Assembly (NCBI GenBank): GCA_039814715.1
Contig: JBCCAR010000025.1
Span: forward strand, 1-47,912
From: CAKZYD01 sp039814715
Lineage (GTDB): Bacteria > Pseudomonadota > Alphaproteobacteria > Sphingomonadales > CAKZYD01
Length of the DNA: 47,912 nt
Direction of reading: 5' to 3'
Shown: positions 8,400 through 16,331 of the stretch, in pieces
How positions within the stretch are numbered: position 1 is the stretch's first letter
Layout: every line of letters begins with the position of its first letter
Notes under the pieces: model-generated
Told to the model about the DNA's origin: nothing
Databases searched by the model: none
The model's input: only the letters and a program-made list of their open reading frames with translations
Translations under genes and position numbers: made by a program

Positions 8400-9309
8400 A
8401 GCTACCTCCAAACTGTGCAATATGGGCCTTTGCTTCATCATAATGGTGCGCCAAATAATGCTCGGCTATGTCGCCTGCGCGGGTGATCCATACGTCATCG
8501 CGGTGCGCGTCGGCGTAGCGCAAGATATCTTCAAAGGGCCCGACACGGTGGGCGCGGCCAACCAAATAGGCGTGTATGGGAATGCACATTACAGTGCCTG
8601 AGGTGCCGCCTTCTTCTAGCAAGGTATCAAATTGCCGCTTGAGCACGTCTGTATATTGCTGCGGGCTTTGGCCAAACACGTTGTAAGCATAGTGATCATT
8701 GACCTCGAGCGAATAGGGCATGGAGATCAACTTACTGCCAGCCACATTGAGCGGCTGAGGCTGATCATCTTGGAAGAGGTCGCAGGAATAGGTGAAGCCC
8801 AGCTCCGCCAGTAGATCGATGGTGTTGGTGGTGTGGGTCAGCGCTGGGGCGAGGTAGCCTTTAATGTCTTGGCCGGTGGCTGCTTTAACGGTGTCGATGG
8901 CATGCTGCAGGGTCTTACGCTCCTGGTCTTTGTCCATGCCGTAGATGTAGCGCGTGTTGTAAGCGCCGTGGGAAAAGAACTCCCAGCCGATTTTGTTTAC
9001 GTCTTCGATCATACTCGGAAAGTGATCGCACATAGCGACAGATAGACTTACAGTGCCAGGGATATTGAACTTCTCCATCATCTCAATCAGGCGCCAGTTA
9101 CCAACGCGGTTTCCATGGTCACGGTACGCATAGCCCACCACATCCGGGTTCGGGCGCGGCCAAGGTTTGCGCGATGGGTTCATGGGCGGACGGAGCTCAT
9201 AAAACTCAATATTCGGCGCCACCCAAAAGGCCAGCTTTTTCCCATCTGGCCAGGTTATTTTAGGGCGGTCACGATAGGGCCAGTGGCCATAATGCTTCGG
9301 GTCTTTCAT
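8389..9309 (-). CDS. Polysaccharide-deacetylase-fold hydrolase (PuuE-like), copy 1
   Basis: This 306-residue member of the same NodB-like fold as the next gene has ITWPDGKKLAFWV near residue 20, YRDHGNRVGNW (about 75-85), FFSHGAYNTRY with a probable metal His, and LAPALTHT. It is the first gene of a unit that overlaps copy 2 by 11 bases, so they are translated together and perhaps form a heteromer or act on consecutive substrates. No signal peptide is visible, which argues against action on exported polysaccharide and favours a cytoplasmic amidohydrolase role. It begins 159 bases downstream of the sqdB gene on the same strand, so read-through from the EPS operon cannot be excluded. Confidence 0.82.
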   Translation of the reverse strand: MKDPKHYGHWPYRDRPKITWPDGKKLAFWVAPNIEFYELRPPMNPSRKPWPRPNPDVVGYAYRDHGNRVGNWRLIEMMEKFNIPGTVSLSVAMCDHFPSMIEDVNKIGWEFFSHGAYNTRYIYGMDKDQERKTLQHAIDTVKAATGQDIKGYLAPALTHTTNTIDLLAELGFTYSCDLFQDDQPQPLNVAGSKLISMPYSLEVNDHYAYNVFGQSPQQYTDVLKRQFDTLLEEGGTSGTVMCIPIHAYLVGRAHRVGPFEDILRYADAHRDDVWITRAGDIAEHYLAHHYDEAKAHIAQFGGSYDA

Positions 9310-9468
9310 GCTGCTCTCAAGCGCCTCTTTTATATGCGCGCAATTGGGGGGTGGTGCCGACCCTGTGTGCGCCTTGTCTTCGCGGTCTAGCGAAAGCCAA
9401 TAGGCGCTGTCATCCCCAAAACGGTGCGCTTTGTCACCCTATAATTTCAATGCAGTTGGCCCGATTGC

Positions 9469-10656
9469 TTATGGCTTTGAGCCTTGCTGCGCGGTTTCAG
9501 CGCTCCAATAAGATGCGCAGGGGATTTTGCTGGTATCGCAGCGGTCTTTGTATTTCGCGCCGATCTCTTGCACTTCTTTCATCAATCCCTCCGCCAGTGT
9601 GATGGGCTCTAGCCCAAGCCCAAGAAAGCGATTGTTTTCCACATGCAGGCTATTCTCGCTTGCTTCATTGCGCGGATTTGGCAAGTGCTGCACCTCAGCC
9701 CCGCTCATTTGCGCGATCATTGCGGCCAGATCGCGCACCGTGTGGGTTTCCGTCATCTGGTTTAAAATGTTGACCCGTTCGCCCTTTTGCGGCGGATTTT
9801 CAATGGCGAGCTCGATGCAGCGGACGGTGTCTTGAATATGAATGAAAGCGCGTGTCTGCCCTCCCGTTCCGTGCACAGTCAGCGGATAACCAATAGCCGC
9901 TTGCATTAAAAACCGGTTGAGCACCGTCCCATAGTCGCCGTCATAATCGAAGCGGTTGATTAGTCTCTCGTCCAGCTGGGTTTCCTGGGTTTGCGTGCCC
10001 CAAACGATGCCTTGGTGGAGGTCGGTAATGCGGACTTTGTCGTTCTTATTATAAAAAGCAAAAAAGAGCTGATCTTGGGTCTTGGTCAGATGATAAATCG
10101 AACCGGGATTGACGGGATACAAAATCTCTTGATCGACCAAGCCCTCCGGCGTTTCCACTTTCACATCAAGATAGCCTTCGGGAATTTTCATGCCTGCTGT
10201 GCCGTAGCCATAGACGCCCATAGTGCCCAGATGGACGAGGTGCGCGGCACACTGTGTTTCGACCATCGCTGCAAGCACGTCATTCGTAGCGTTGAGGTTA
10301 TTGGAAACCGTATAGCGCTTCGTAAAGGAGGATTTCATGGAGTAGGGCGCGGCCCGCTGCTCGGCAAAATGGATGATGACATCCGGTTCCATATCGATGA
10401 GCAGGTTGGCCAGCCGGTTATAGTGTTCGCCCACACGAAACCGCTTAAAGTTGATCGTGCGTCCGGTGATCTCCTTCCAGGCTGTTAGGCGCTCGCCTAG
10501 TGGGCGGATAGGCGTGAGGGAAGAGACTTCAAGCTCGAGATCAATTTTGCGCCGCGAGAGATCATCAACAATCGTCACATCGTGTCCGCGCTGCGACAAA
10601 TGAAGGGCCGTGGGCCATCCGCAAAAGCCATCTCCGCCGAGCACTAGTGTTTTCAA
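9469..10656 (-). CDS. sqdB: UDP-sulfoquinovose synthase (SQD1/SqdB family)
   Basis: The enzyme builds UDP-sulfoquinovose from UDP-glucose and sulfite. The family is recognised by GGDGFCGW (NAD-binding), HFAEQRAAPYSM, LGTMGVYG, IYHLTK and ITDLHQGIVWG. From the chosen start, the extended-SDR catalytic set is Thr145, Tyr188 and Lys192. The start is read as TTG at 10656, because GGGAGG lies about 6 bases upstream; another TTG at 10677 has no such site. Length (395 residues) is normal for the family. It is the last gene of an EPS operon (wzx, glycosyltransferase, acyltransferase, wzy-like, sqdB) instead of lying with sulfolipid synthase genes, so the donor may serve an exopolysaccharide. No obvious SqdX/SqdD partner is in the window. 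Confidence 0.93.
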   Translation of the reverse strand: MKTLVLGGDGFCGWPTALHLSQRGHDVTIVDDLSRRKIDLELEVSSLTPIRPLGERLTAWKEITGRTINFKRFRVGEHYNRLANLLIDMEPDVIIHFAEQRAAPYSMKSSFTKRYTVSNNLNATNDVLAAMVETQCAAHLVHLGTMGVYGYGTAGMKIPEGYLDVKVETPEGLVDQEILYPVNPGSIYHLTKTQDQLFFAFYNKNDKVRITDLHQGIVWGTQTQETQLDERLINRFDYDGDYGTVLNRFLMQAAIGYPLTVHGTGGQTRAFIHIQDTVRCIELAIENPPQKGERVNILNQMTETHTVRDLAAMIAQMSGAEVQHLPNPRNEASENSLHVENNRFLGLGLEPITLAEGLMKEVQEIGAKYKDRCDTSKIPCASYWSAETAQQGSKP

Positions 10657-10701
10657 GTGAGCCTCCCACGCTGCCAAGGATGGGATGCTATCACGGCTGT
10701 C

Positions 10702-11997
10702 TCACTTTGATAGTGTTTCCTGCCCCTTTATCGCATTTATCACCGGCCGGGCATAACACGTTAAAAAACCTGCTGCGAACGGCAGGTAAATTGTGGCGTA
10801 TGATTCCTTGCGCATGAACAAAATCGACAAAAAACACAGCGCCAAGGCCGAGGCTTTAAACAGGAGGTCTGCATAGTCAGGATCGTGATGGACCCGCTGC
10901 GTGAGGGACGCGAAAAACACTCTGATGGACGCAATATAAAGAAACACACACGCAGTGATCCCAGCGAGGCCGAATTCTGCTCCGAGGCGGAGGAACAGGT
11001 TTTCGCCATTGCGGTCAAATAGGCTCGTAACGTAGCGCAGATTTTCTGTTGCGGCGATATTCAGGCCGTACACACTGCTAAACAGGTCCCGCAGCGCAAA
11101 TTGAAAATTGCCAGGTCCAACGCCGAAGCCGAACGAAAGCTTGAACGCGTGGAGGACTGCTTCAAAACTGATCGCAATGGCCCCAACTGTCGACCCAATT
11201 TGGGTTAGCAAAACGAGGTTGGTTTTGTTGAAAATCGACCAACCGTTTAGGACCGCGCTAATCCAGGTCATGCGGTCGCTAATAGCAGGCGCTTTTGCTG
11301 TAAAAAACGCCAAGATGCTGGCAATACCAGCGCCGCCTAGCAGATACAAAGGACCGCGGCGGGCAGCAGATAGTGTGAGAACGACGAAGGCAGCACCAAT
11401 GGCCAAAGACGATCGGCTTAACACCATGGCCAGGACGCAAGCAGCGAGCCATCCGTAGCGTCGCGCGCGCGCAAAGACAATGAGGAGGCCGGACAGCAGA
11501 AAGGCTGCTTCTGACGGTTCATAGGCGAAGCCAGATGCTCGGAACTGGCCCGCGCCGGTGGGGCTATAATAAAAAGGAATGACATCCACCAAACGCGAGA
11601 GCACATCTGGCACTAAGTAGAAGAGCGCGGTCTCCACAAAAATACTGAAAATCAATAACTTGGCAGCGATTGTGAAGCCTTGAATAAAGCTGGTAAGAAA
11701 GCCAGCCTGCAGCAAGTTAAAGATGATAACTGTTTGAAAAAAGGCTAGAAAAACAGTGAGTATCCCAATGATATTAAACGAGAAAAATACGGCCGACATA
11801 ATTGATACGCTGGCGATATAGAAGGCAGCTAGCAGCAACAGTTTTGGGATCAAGAAGTGTTTTGCCGAGATGATAGGCACTGCAAGCAAGAGGGCGCATA
11901 GCCAAATCAAGCGGATATCTGTGCCGCCAAGCTGCCCCAAGGTGACGCCCGAAAAGAGTGTGGAAACCGCGACAATGACCGTTATGAAAGCGCTCAT
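10702..11997 (-). CDS. Wzy-like O-antigen/EPS polymerase
   Basis: This 431-residue integral membrane protein has roughly 11-12 hydrophobic helices and a long periplasmic loop between about residues 265 and 345. It has the topology of O-antigen ligase/polymerase proteins (Wzy/WaaL/ExoQ), which have little sequence identity. A short GFGVGPGNF motif typical of the Wzy_C/ligase loop is present. It should polymerise lipid-linked repeat units in the periplasm. It starts 12 bases after the acyltransferase stop and precedes sqdB by about 45 bases, inside one operon with wzx. A ligase role cannot be excluded, but a locus with wzx, a co-polymerase and export proteins favours a polymerase. Confidence 0.82.
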   Translation of the reverse strand: MSAFITVIVAVSTLFSGVTLGQLGGTDIRLIWLCALLLAVPIISAKHFLIPKLLLLAAFYIASVSIMSAVFFSFNIIGILTVFLAFFQTVIIFNLLQAGFLTSFIQGFTIAAKLLIFSIFVETALFYLVPDVLSRLVDVIPFYYSPTGAGQFRASGFAYEPSEAAFLLSGLLIVFARARRYGWLAACVLAMVLSRSSLAIGAAFVVLTLSAARRGPLYLLGGAGIASILAFFTAKAPAISDRMTWISAVLNGWSIFNKTNLVLLTQIGSTVGAIAISFEAVLHAFKLSFGFGVGPGNFQFALRDLFSSVYGLNIAATENLRYVTSLFDRNGENLFLRLGAEFGLAGITACVFLYIASIRVFFASLTQRVHHDPDYADLLFKASALALCFLSILFMRKESYATIYLPFAAGFLTCYARPVINAIKGQETLSK

Positions 11998-12009
11998 TGT
12001 GTGTCCACG

Positions 12010-12696
12010 CTAGGGCAGCCTGCCAACGTCGCGCTTAAAAAAGGCCCAGTCTTCATCCAGTGTGCGAACTGCGGCCGCCGGTGTGCCTGAAAAGAGTGTG
12101 TAAGGGCTCAGGTCTTCTTCCCGCAAAGGGCCAAATACGGAGCCTGCTGCGACGATAGATTTATCCGGCACGCGCGTGCCCATGAGAATGACAGACCGGC
12201 TACCAATGAAAGAATAGGCGCCGATGTGAACCGGCTTTGTAGTTTGCACGCCGCGCTCAAAGTCAGGGCTATGGGTGAGGATTTGTGTTGCCCAACCTGC
12301 CACTAAAGAGAACGCCCCGAGGCGGATTGTATCGCTGCAATCAAGGATGTGATTGCAGGTGATGGCTGCATTGTCTTCTAAAATCAGGGAAGAGACCCGG
12401 CCTGGTGAATGGGGATATTGGCCGGAGTGGCGGCCGTAAACCCGGTTTGATCGGCCGATGGTTGCAAACCTGGCCAAGTGGACCCTCTCAAGGCGATTGA
12501 TGACTGTGAGATGGCCAATTTTAGCACCTTCATCCAGACGAAGCGTTTTGGCGAGGATCAAAGCGCACCCCATATGCGATGCCGGGTGAAGCGTAAATCC
12601 CGGCAAAAGGTTCAAAAAGGCACGGCGGACAACCCAGGGGAATGGCCAAAGCAAAACCTGATACATGCCCGTCAAGACTAGACGAAATGCTTGCAA
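12010..12696 (-). CDS. Left-handed beta-helix (hexapeptide) acyltransferase
   Basis: The protein carries repeated short hexapeptide-like turns (IGHLTVI, IGAYSFIGSRSVIL, VAAGSVF) typical of LbH acetyltransferases, and ends with LFSGTPAAAVR as in WcaF-type sugar acetyltransferases. It probably acetylates a sugar of the EPS using acetyl-CoA in the cytoplasm. The reported start is TTG at 12696 with GGGGAC upstream; a second candidate ATG at 12666 gives a version 10 residues shorter. It lies 29 bases after the glycosyltransferase stop and just before the polymerase gene. A hydrophobic N-terminal stretch (VLLWPFPWVVRR) might associate with membrane. The acceptor sugar is unknown. Confidence 0.85.
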   Translation of the reverse strand: MQAFRLVLTGMYQVLLWPFPWVVRRAFLNLLPGFTLHPASHMGCALILAKTLRLDEGAKIGHLTVINRLERVHLARFATIGRSNRVYGRHSGQYPHSPGRVSSLILEDNAAITCNHILDCSDTIRLGAFSLVAGWATQILTHSPDFERGVQTTKPVHIGAYSFIGSRSVILMGTRVPDKSIVAAGSVFGPLREEDLSPYTLFSGTPAAAVRTLDEDWAFFKRDVGRLP

Positions 12697-12725
12697 AAGT
12701 GTCGTCCCCGCGTCTGCCCAGAGGC

Positions 12726-13895
12726 CTAGAATAGGCTCAGATATTTTGGCAAGAACGCCTCTTTGCCATGCCGCCCGTACTCGAACGTTGGCATTGGGTG
12801 TGCCTTCAGTTCAAGGACTTTCGCCGCAATCGCTTCTTTGGTGGGGGAGGAGACGACATGCGATGCGCAGTCTCGGTTAAATTCCGCCAGGTTGGGGAGC
12901 AATACGCGTCCGCCGACCGACATTGCTTCTAGCGCCGCTCTGGAGATGGCCTCTTGGTCGCTTAAGATCAGCGTAAAGAGAGCCTTTTTCATCAAGGCCA
13001 GCACCTTCTCATGAGGAACCGGGCCAAGATAGAGGGCTTCTCCGCGTGTTTCGGCGGCGGTGTCTGCTGCCGTCCGGTCGCGCTCGCGGCCGATCGTAAC
13101 CAGCACCAACTCTTCAAGGCCACAATGCTGGCGCAGTAATGGAATGGCGTCTCGCATGGCCGGCGTATGTTTAGATGTCTTCAGGCCGTTCGGATTGAGT
13201 AAATAAGGACGCTCGGTCAGCGCCCATTTATCAAGCCACTGCGATTGCAGTGCCGCGCCCGGCAACTGCGGCGCCTCAAATGGCATATCAATGGTCACAA
13301 CAGGCGGCAGGTCGGCTGCCCGCCAGCGCAAAGTGTCAGCCACTTTTTGCGAGGATGTCACCACGGCGTTAAATGCCGGTAAGTGCTTCAACGTGCGATC
13401 CGGCATTTGTAAATCACGGACATCCACAGCTACATCAAGGCTTGGCCCAAAGACGCGCCGCAGGCGCTTAACTTGAAACGCCACCGTGTTCCAATGATAC
13501 AAAAATGCGCTGTGCAGGAGGATTTTCACATCTTCCTTTTGTGTGCATTTCACATACCTGCCCACGACCGCTGGGAGGCGAAAATTGAGCAGATTTGCCT
13601 GCGCATATGCCAAATAGGAGCGCCAATCTTGCTCGCTGCGCCCAGCGCGGTAAGGCAATAGCCTTTCTATGAAGATCCTGCCGCTTATGCCGGAAACACT
13701 GCGCTCTTCCCTGAGCGGGCAGCCAGGGTATTGTTCGGTGATGATGAGCACATCGCCCCCGGTGTTTGAGAGTGCCCTGGCAATGATATCACTATAAATT
13801 GCGCCGCCGCCCGGTGCTGGCAGAAACACCGGCGTGATGATGACCCATAAGGCGTTACTGTCGCTGCCAACATGGTCAGATCGGGATGGGAGCAC
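12726..13895 (-). CDS. Glycosyltransferase, GT-B fold (group 1)
   Basis: A GT-B glycosyltransferase of about 389 residues. The N-terminal part has VIITPVFLPAPGGGAIYSD, typical of the acceptor domain loop; the C-terminal part has VTIGRERD, LYLGPVPHEKVLALM and QEAISRAALEAMSVGGRVLLPN, the donor-binding EX7E-type region of GT4 enzymes. The start is taken as GTG at 13895, five bases after the wzx stop codon; a longer frame would run back into wzx. It is likely to add one sugar of the EPS repeat unit on the cytoplasmic side. The sugar donor is not readable. A sulfoquinovosyl transfer role is possible, given sqdB in the same operon, but is only inferred. Confidence 0.84.
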   Translation of the reverse strand: MLPSRSDHVGSDSNALWVIITPVFLPAPGGGAIYSDIIARALSNTGGDVLIITEQYPGCPLREERSVSGISGRIFIERLLPYRAGRSEQDWRSYLAYAQANLLNFRLPAVVGRYVKCTQKEDVKILLHSAFLYHWNTVAFQVKRLRRVFGPSLDVAVDVRDLQMPDRTLKHLPAFNAVVTSSQKVADTLRWRAADLPPVVTIDMPFEAPQLPGAALQSQWLDKWALTERPYLLNPNGLKTSKHTPAMRDAIPLLRQHCGLEELVLVTIGRERDRTAADTAAETRGEALYLGPVPHEKVLALMKKALFTLILSDQEAISRAALEAMSVGGRVLLPNLAEFNRDCASHVVSSPTKEAIAAKVLELKAHPMPTFEYGRHGKEAFLPKYLSLF

Positions 13896-13900
13896 CTTGC

Positions 13901-15421
13901 TTACTTCGCGGTTTGGAAAGCGGCGCGAGAGCGTTTGAGCTGCGCGAAAAGCTGCAGCCTTAACGCGGCGCAAGTGATGATCATTGTGGCGTAAGAGGCC
14001 AGCGTAAAGGCAAAAAAGAAAACCAGCCACAGTGTTCGAGAGGCCTCTGCGCTGGGCGCCATAAGGGTTGCAGGGACGAGCAACAAAGCCGGCCCGCTGA
14101 ACGGGGCTATGACGTCTTTAACAAGCCAGCGACCCCCTTCGCCGCGCAGAATTTTGCGATACATGAAGCCTGCCAAGATCGCGAGAAGTAACCCATGTGA
14201 TAGTGCCATAGCCGCAGCGGCGCCAACGCCTCCATAGTGAGGCGTAAGAAGGATGATGCCCGGGATTAAAAGCGCCGTACTGACGCCAAAGGCTATGAGC
14301 GCAAGGCGTGTCCAGCCATGGGCGAGCTGCGCGTCATAAGGGATGCGCGCGATCGAAAAGAGGCCCTGTCCAATCACTAGGAACACTAAGATTGGTGCCG
14401 CAGCTTGCGCAAGGCCCGATTGGCCAGACCACAGATACAAAAGCTCATACGGAAAGGCGACTGCCGCGCAGATAACCGGCGCGATCACAGCGGCCAGCAG
14501 CTGCGCGGATGCATGGTAAAGGCGGCGAAGCTGGCCAGGATCTCGCCGTTCAACACTTGCCACAAAATGGGGATAGATGGCCTGAGACAAGGGCAGGCTA
14601 ACCATGAAAATGGCGCTGGCTGCTGTGCTTGCAAACACATAGTGGCCGAACTGCGCGAGACCAATGCTGCCCGATAAAATCAGCTTATCAACCTGGCTTA
14701 AGGCCACGATCAGCACCATGATGATCGCCATTGCGCCGGTAAAGCGTTTCACCTTAGAGAGTGCGTGAAGCGACCAGCGCGCGCGCCGCTGCCCCCGGCC
14801 AATTGAGTGCCACGTTTTCCAACTATAAATGCCGAGACTGACTGCTGAGACAAACGCCTGCCAGATGAAGAAGGCCGCCAGGCTCGTCTCGATCATCGCC
14901 AGCACCAAAACCGCGCCGCCGGAGCGCAGTGTTGCAAGTATGGCTGTCGCTCCATTGACCCAAATCTGCTCGCCGAGGCCAACCAACGCGCTCCGATAGG
15001 TTGCTTCTTGAAACCGAAGCGCCACCACGATGGCGATTAGGATGAAGGCGTATGATATGTCACTGGCTGTCAGTGCTTCCAGTTGTAACCAACGCCCCGC
15101 TAAAGGCCCTGATGACATCATAACGCCAGCCATTAGAGCGAGGCATACGCCGCCGCAAAACAACTCCGCCGAGCGCAGCAAATCACGCGCCTGATCGGTG
15201 TCCAGGGTGCCGCTGGCCGCGCGCGCCATCTCCCGCGTCAACATGGGGCGTACCCCAATATCAAAGAGGCTACTGGCATTGTGCAGGAGAATGTATACGC
15301 CTATGACGCCGTAAGCCTCCGGCCCGAGAAGCTTTATGTAGGCGGGGACAAAGGCCACCGACATGAGGGAGGCCCATGCCAATCCGAGGTAGTTGGCTGC
15401 AATAATTTTTGAAAGGCGCAT
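13901..15421 (-). CDS. Wzx-type polysaccharide flippase
   Basis: This 506-residue membrane protein has about 12-14 hydrophobic helices and the MATE-like/PST repeat-unit transporter features. It starts with MRLSKIIAANYLGLAWASLMSVAFVP, followed by LGPEAYGVIGVYILL, a motif common in Wzx proteins. It should flip undecaprenyl-pyrophosphate-linked repeat units to the periplasm, where the Wzy-like protein polymerises them. It is the first gene of the five-gene minus-strand operon that ends with sqdB, and it diverges from the FkbM gene across about 125 bases holding a 16-base inverted repeat. Family identity is clear; substrate specificity is not. Confidence 0.9.
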   Translation of the reverse strand: MRLSKIIAANYLGLAWASLMSVAFVPAYIKLLGPEAYGVIGVYILLHNASSLFDIGVRPMLTREMARAASGTLDTDQARDLLRSAELFCGGVCLALMAGVMMSSGPLAGRWLQLEALTASDISYAFILIAIVVALRFQEATYRSALVGLGEQIWVNGATAILATLRSGGAVLVLAMIETSLAAFFIWQAFVSAVSLGIYSWKTWHSIGRGQRRARWSLHALSKVKRFTGAMAIIMVLIVALSQVDKLILSGSIGLAQFGHYVFASTAASAIFMVSLPLSQAIYPHFVASVERRDPGQLRRLYHASAQLLAAVIAPVICAAVAFPYELLYLWSGQSGLAQAAAPILVFLVIGQGLFSIARIPYDAQLAHGWTRLALIAFGVSTALLIPGIILLTPHYGGVGAAAAMALSHGLLLAILAGFMYRKILRGEGGRWLVKDVIAPFSGPALLLVPATLMAPSAEASRTLWLVFFFAFTLASYATMIITCAALRLQLFAQLKRSRAAFQTAK

Positions 15422-15456
15422 GGCGTGCCCAAGTGGTAAAGGCCTTATGAAGCGCT

Positions 15457-15472
15457 AGCCTATTGATAGGCT
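15457..15472. promoter_or_regulatory. Inverted repeat AGCCTAT-TG-ATAGGCT in the wzx/fkbM divergent region
   Basis: A perfect 7-base dyad with a 2-base centre lies between the two divergent EPS genes, 36 bases upstream of wzx and 74 bases upstream of the FkbM start. It could be an operator for both directions. No T run follows, so it is not a terminator. No matching regulator is identified. Confidence 0.4.
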
Positions 15473-15545
15473 GGGCGATCATGCAAGGGAGAATGAACTT
15501 TGTGGACGCTCAGAGGCACACTGCGTAGCAGAACAAGGCTTAGAC

Positions 15546-16259
15546 TTGTTTGAAAAACTAAAGAAATTAGCCGCCTTGTTGCCATACTCGCTGCTGCGCT
15601 CAGCTCTGGTGCAGCACCGTGTCGCGGCAACGACAGAGCATTTTGAAGCAATCCGATTTGTCTCACCTGCCTCAGTGATTGATGTGGGCGCCAACAAAGG
15701 TCAGTTTTCTCTCGCTGTCAAAGCACTCTTTCCCAGCTGTGTCATTCACGCATTTGAGCCGTTGGACGGCGCCGCAGAACTCTACAAAGCCCTCTTTGGG
15801 CCTGATCCATCTGTCACGCTTCATCGCCTTGCGCTTGGTGCCAACGCTGGAAATGCGACGCTGCACGTGGCCAGCCGAGAAGATTCCTCCTCCCTGTTAG
15901 CCATTACCGGTAATCAAACACGCGCATATGGCATTAAGGCAAAGACAGAGGCCCAGGTCCAGATTAAGCGCCTTGACGCTGCCCTTAACATAGCGGCATT
16001 GCCGCGTCCGCGTTTTTTGAAGATTGATGTACAGGGCACGGAACTTGAGGTTCTAAAAGGGGTAGGCGCCCTGAACGAGATCGACTTTATCTACGTCGAA
16101 CTATCCTTTGTAGCGCTCTACCGCGATCAAGCCTTGTTTGAAGACGTTCATGCGTTTTTAAACGATAAAGGGTTTTCGCTACGGGGGGTCTTCAACGTTT
16201 CTAATACGAAGGCCTTCGGTCCCACACAAATCGACGCACTGTATTGCATGGAAAAGTAA
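15546..16259 (+). CDS. FkbM-family SAM methyltransferase
   Basis: A 237-residue FkbM-type methyltransferase: VIDVGANKGQFS is the SAM-binding motif I (about residues 40-50), VIHAFEPLD follows, then the family-typical FLKIDVQGTELEVLKG and a C-terminal IDFIYVELSF. FkbM enzymes O-methylate sugars of exopolysaccharides or natural products. No ATG is available upstream in frame before the divergent region, so TTG at 15546 with a short AAGG upstream is the start. It heads a plus-strand unit with gmd and fcl, and probably methylates a sugar of the repeat unit. Target position unknown. Confidence 0.88.
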   Translation: MFEKLKKLAALLPYSLLRSALVQHRVAATTEHFEAIRFVSPASVIDVGANKGQFSLAVKALFPSCVIHAFEPLDGAAELYKALFGPDPSVTLHRLALGANAGNATLHVASREDSSSLLAITGNQTRAYGIKAKTEAQVQIKRLDAALNIAALPRPRFLKIDVQGTELEVLKGVGALNEIDFIYVELSFVALYRDQALFEDVHAFLNDKGFSLRGVFNVSNTKAFGPTQIDALYCMEK

Positions 16260-16331
16260 GAATTGGCCTGATACACCCTGCGAAACGACGTGTGTCTATG
16301 GCTACCATCTTCAAAAATCTAAGAGGCGTTC

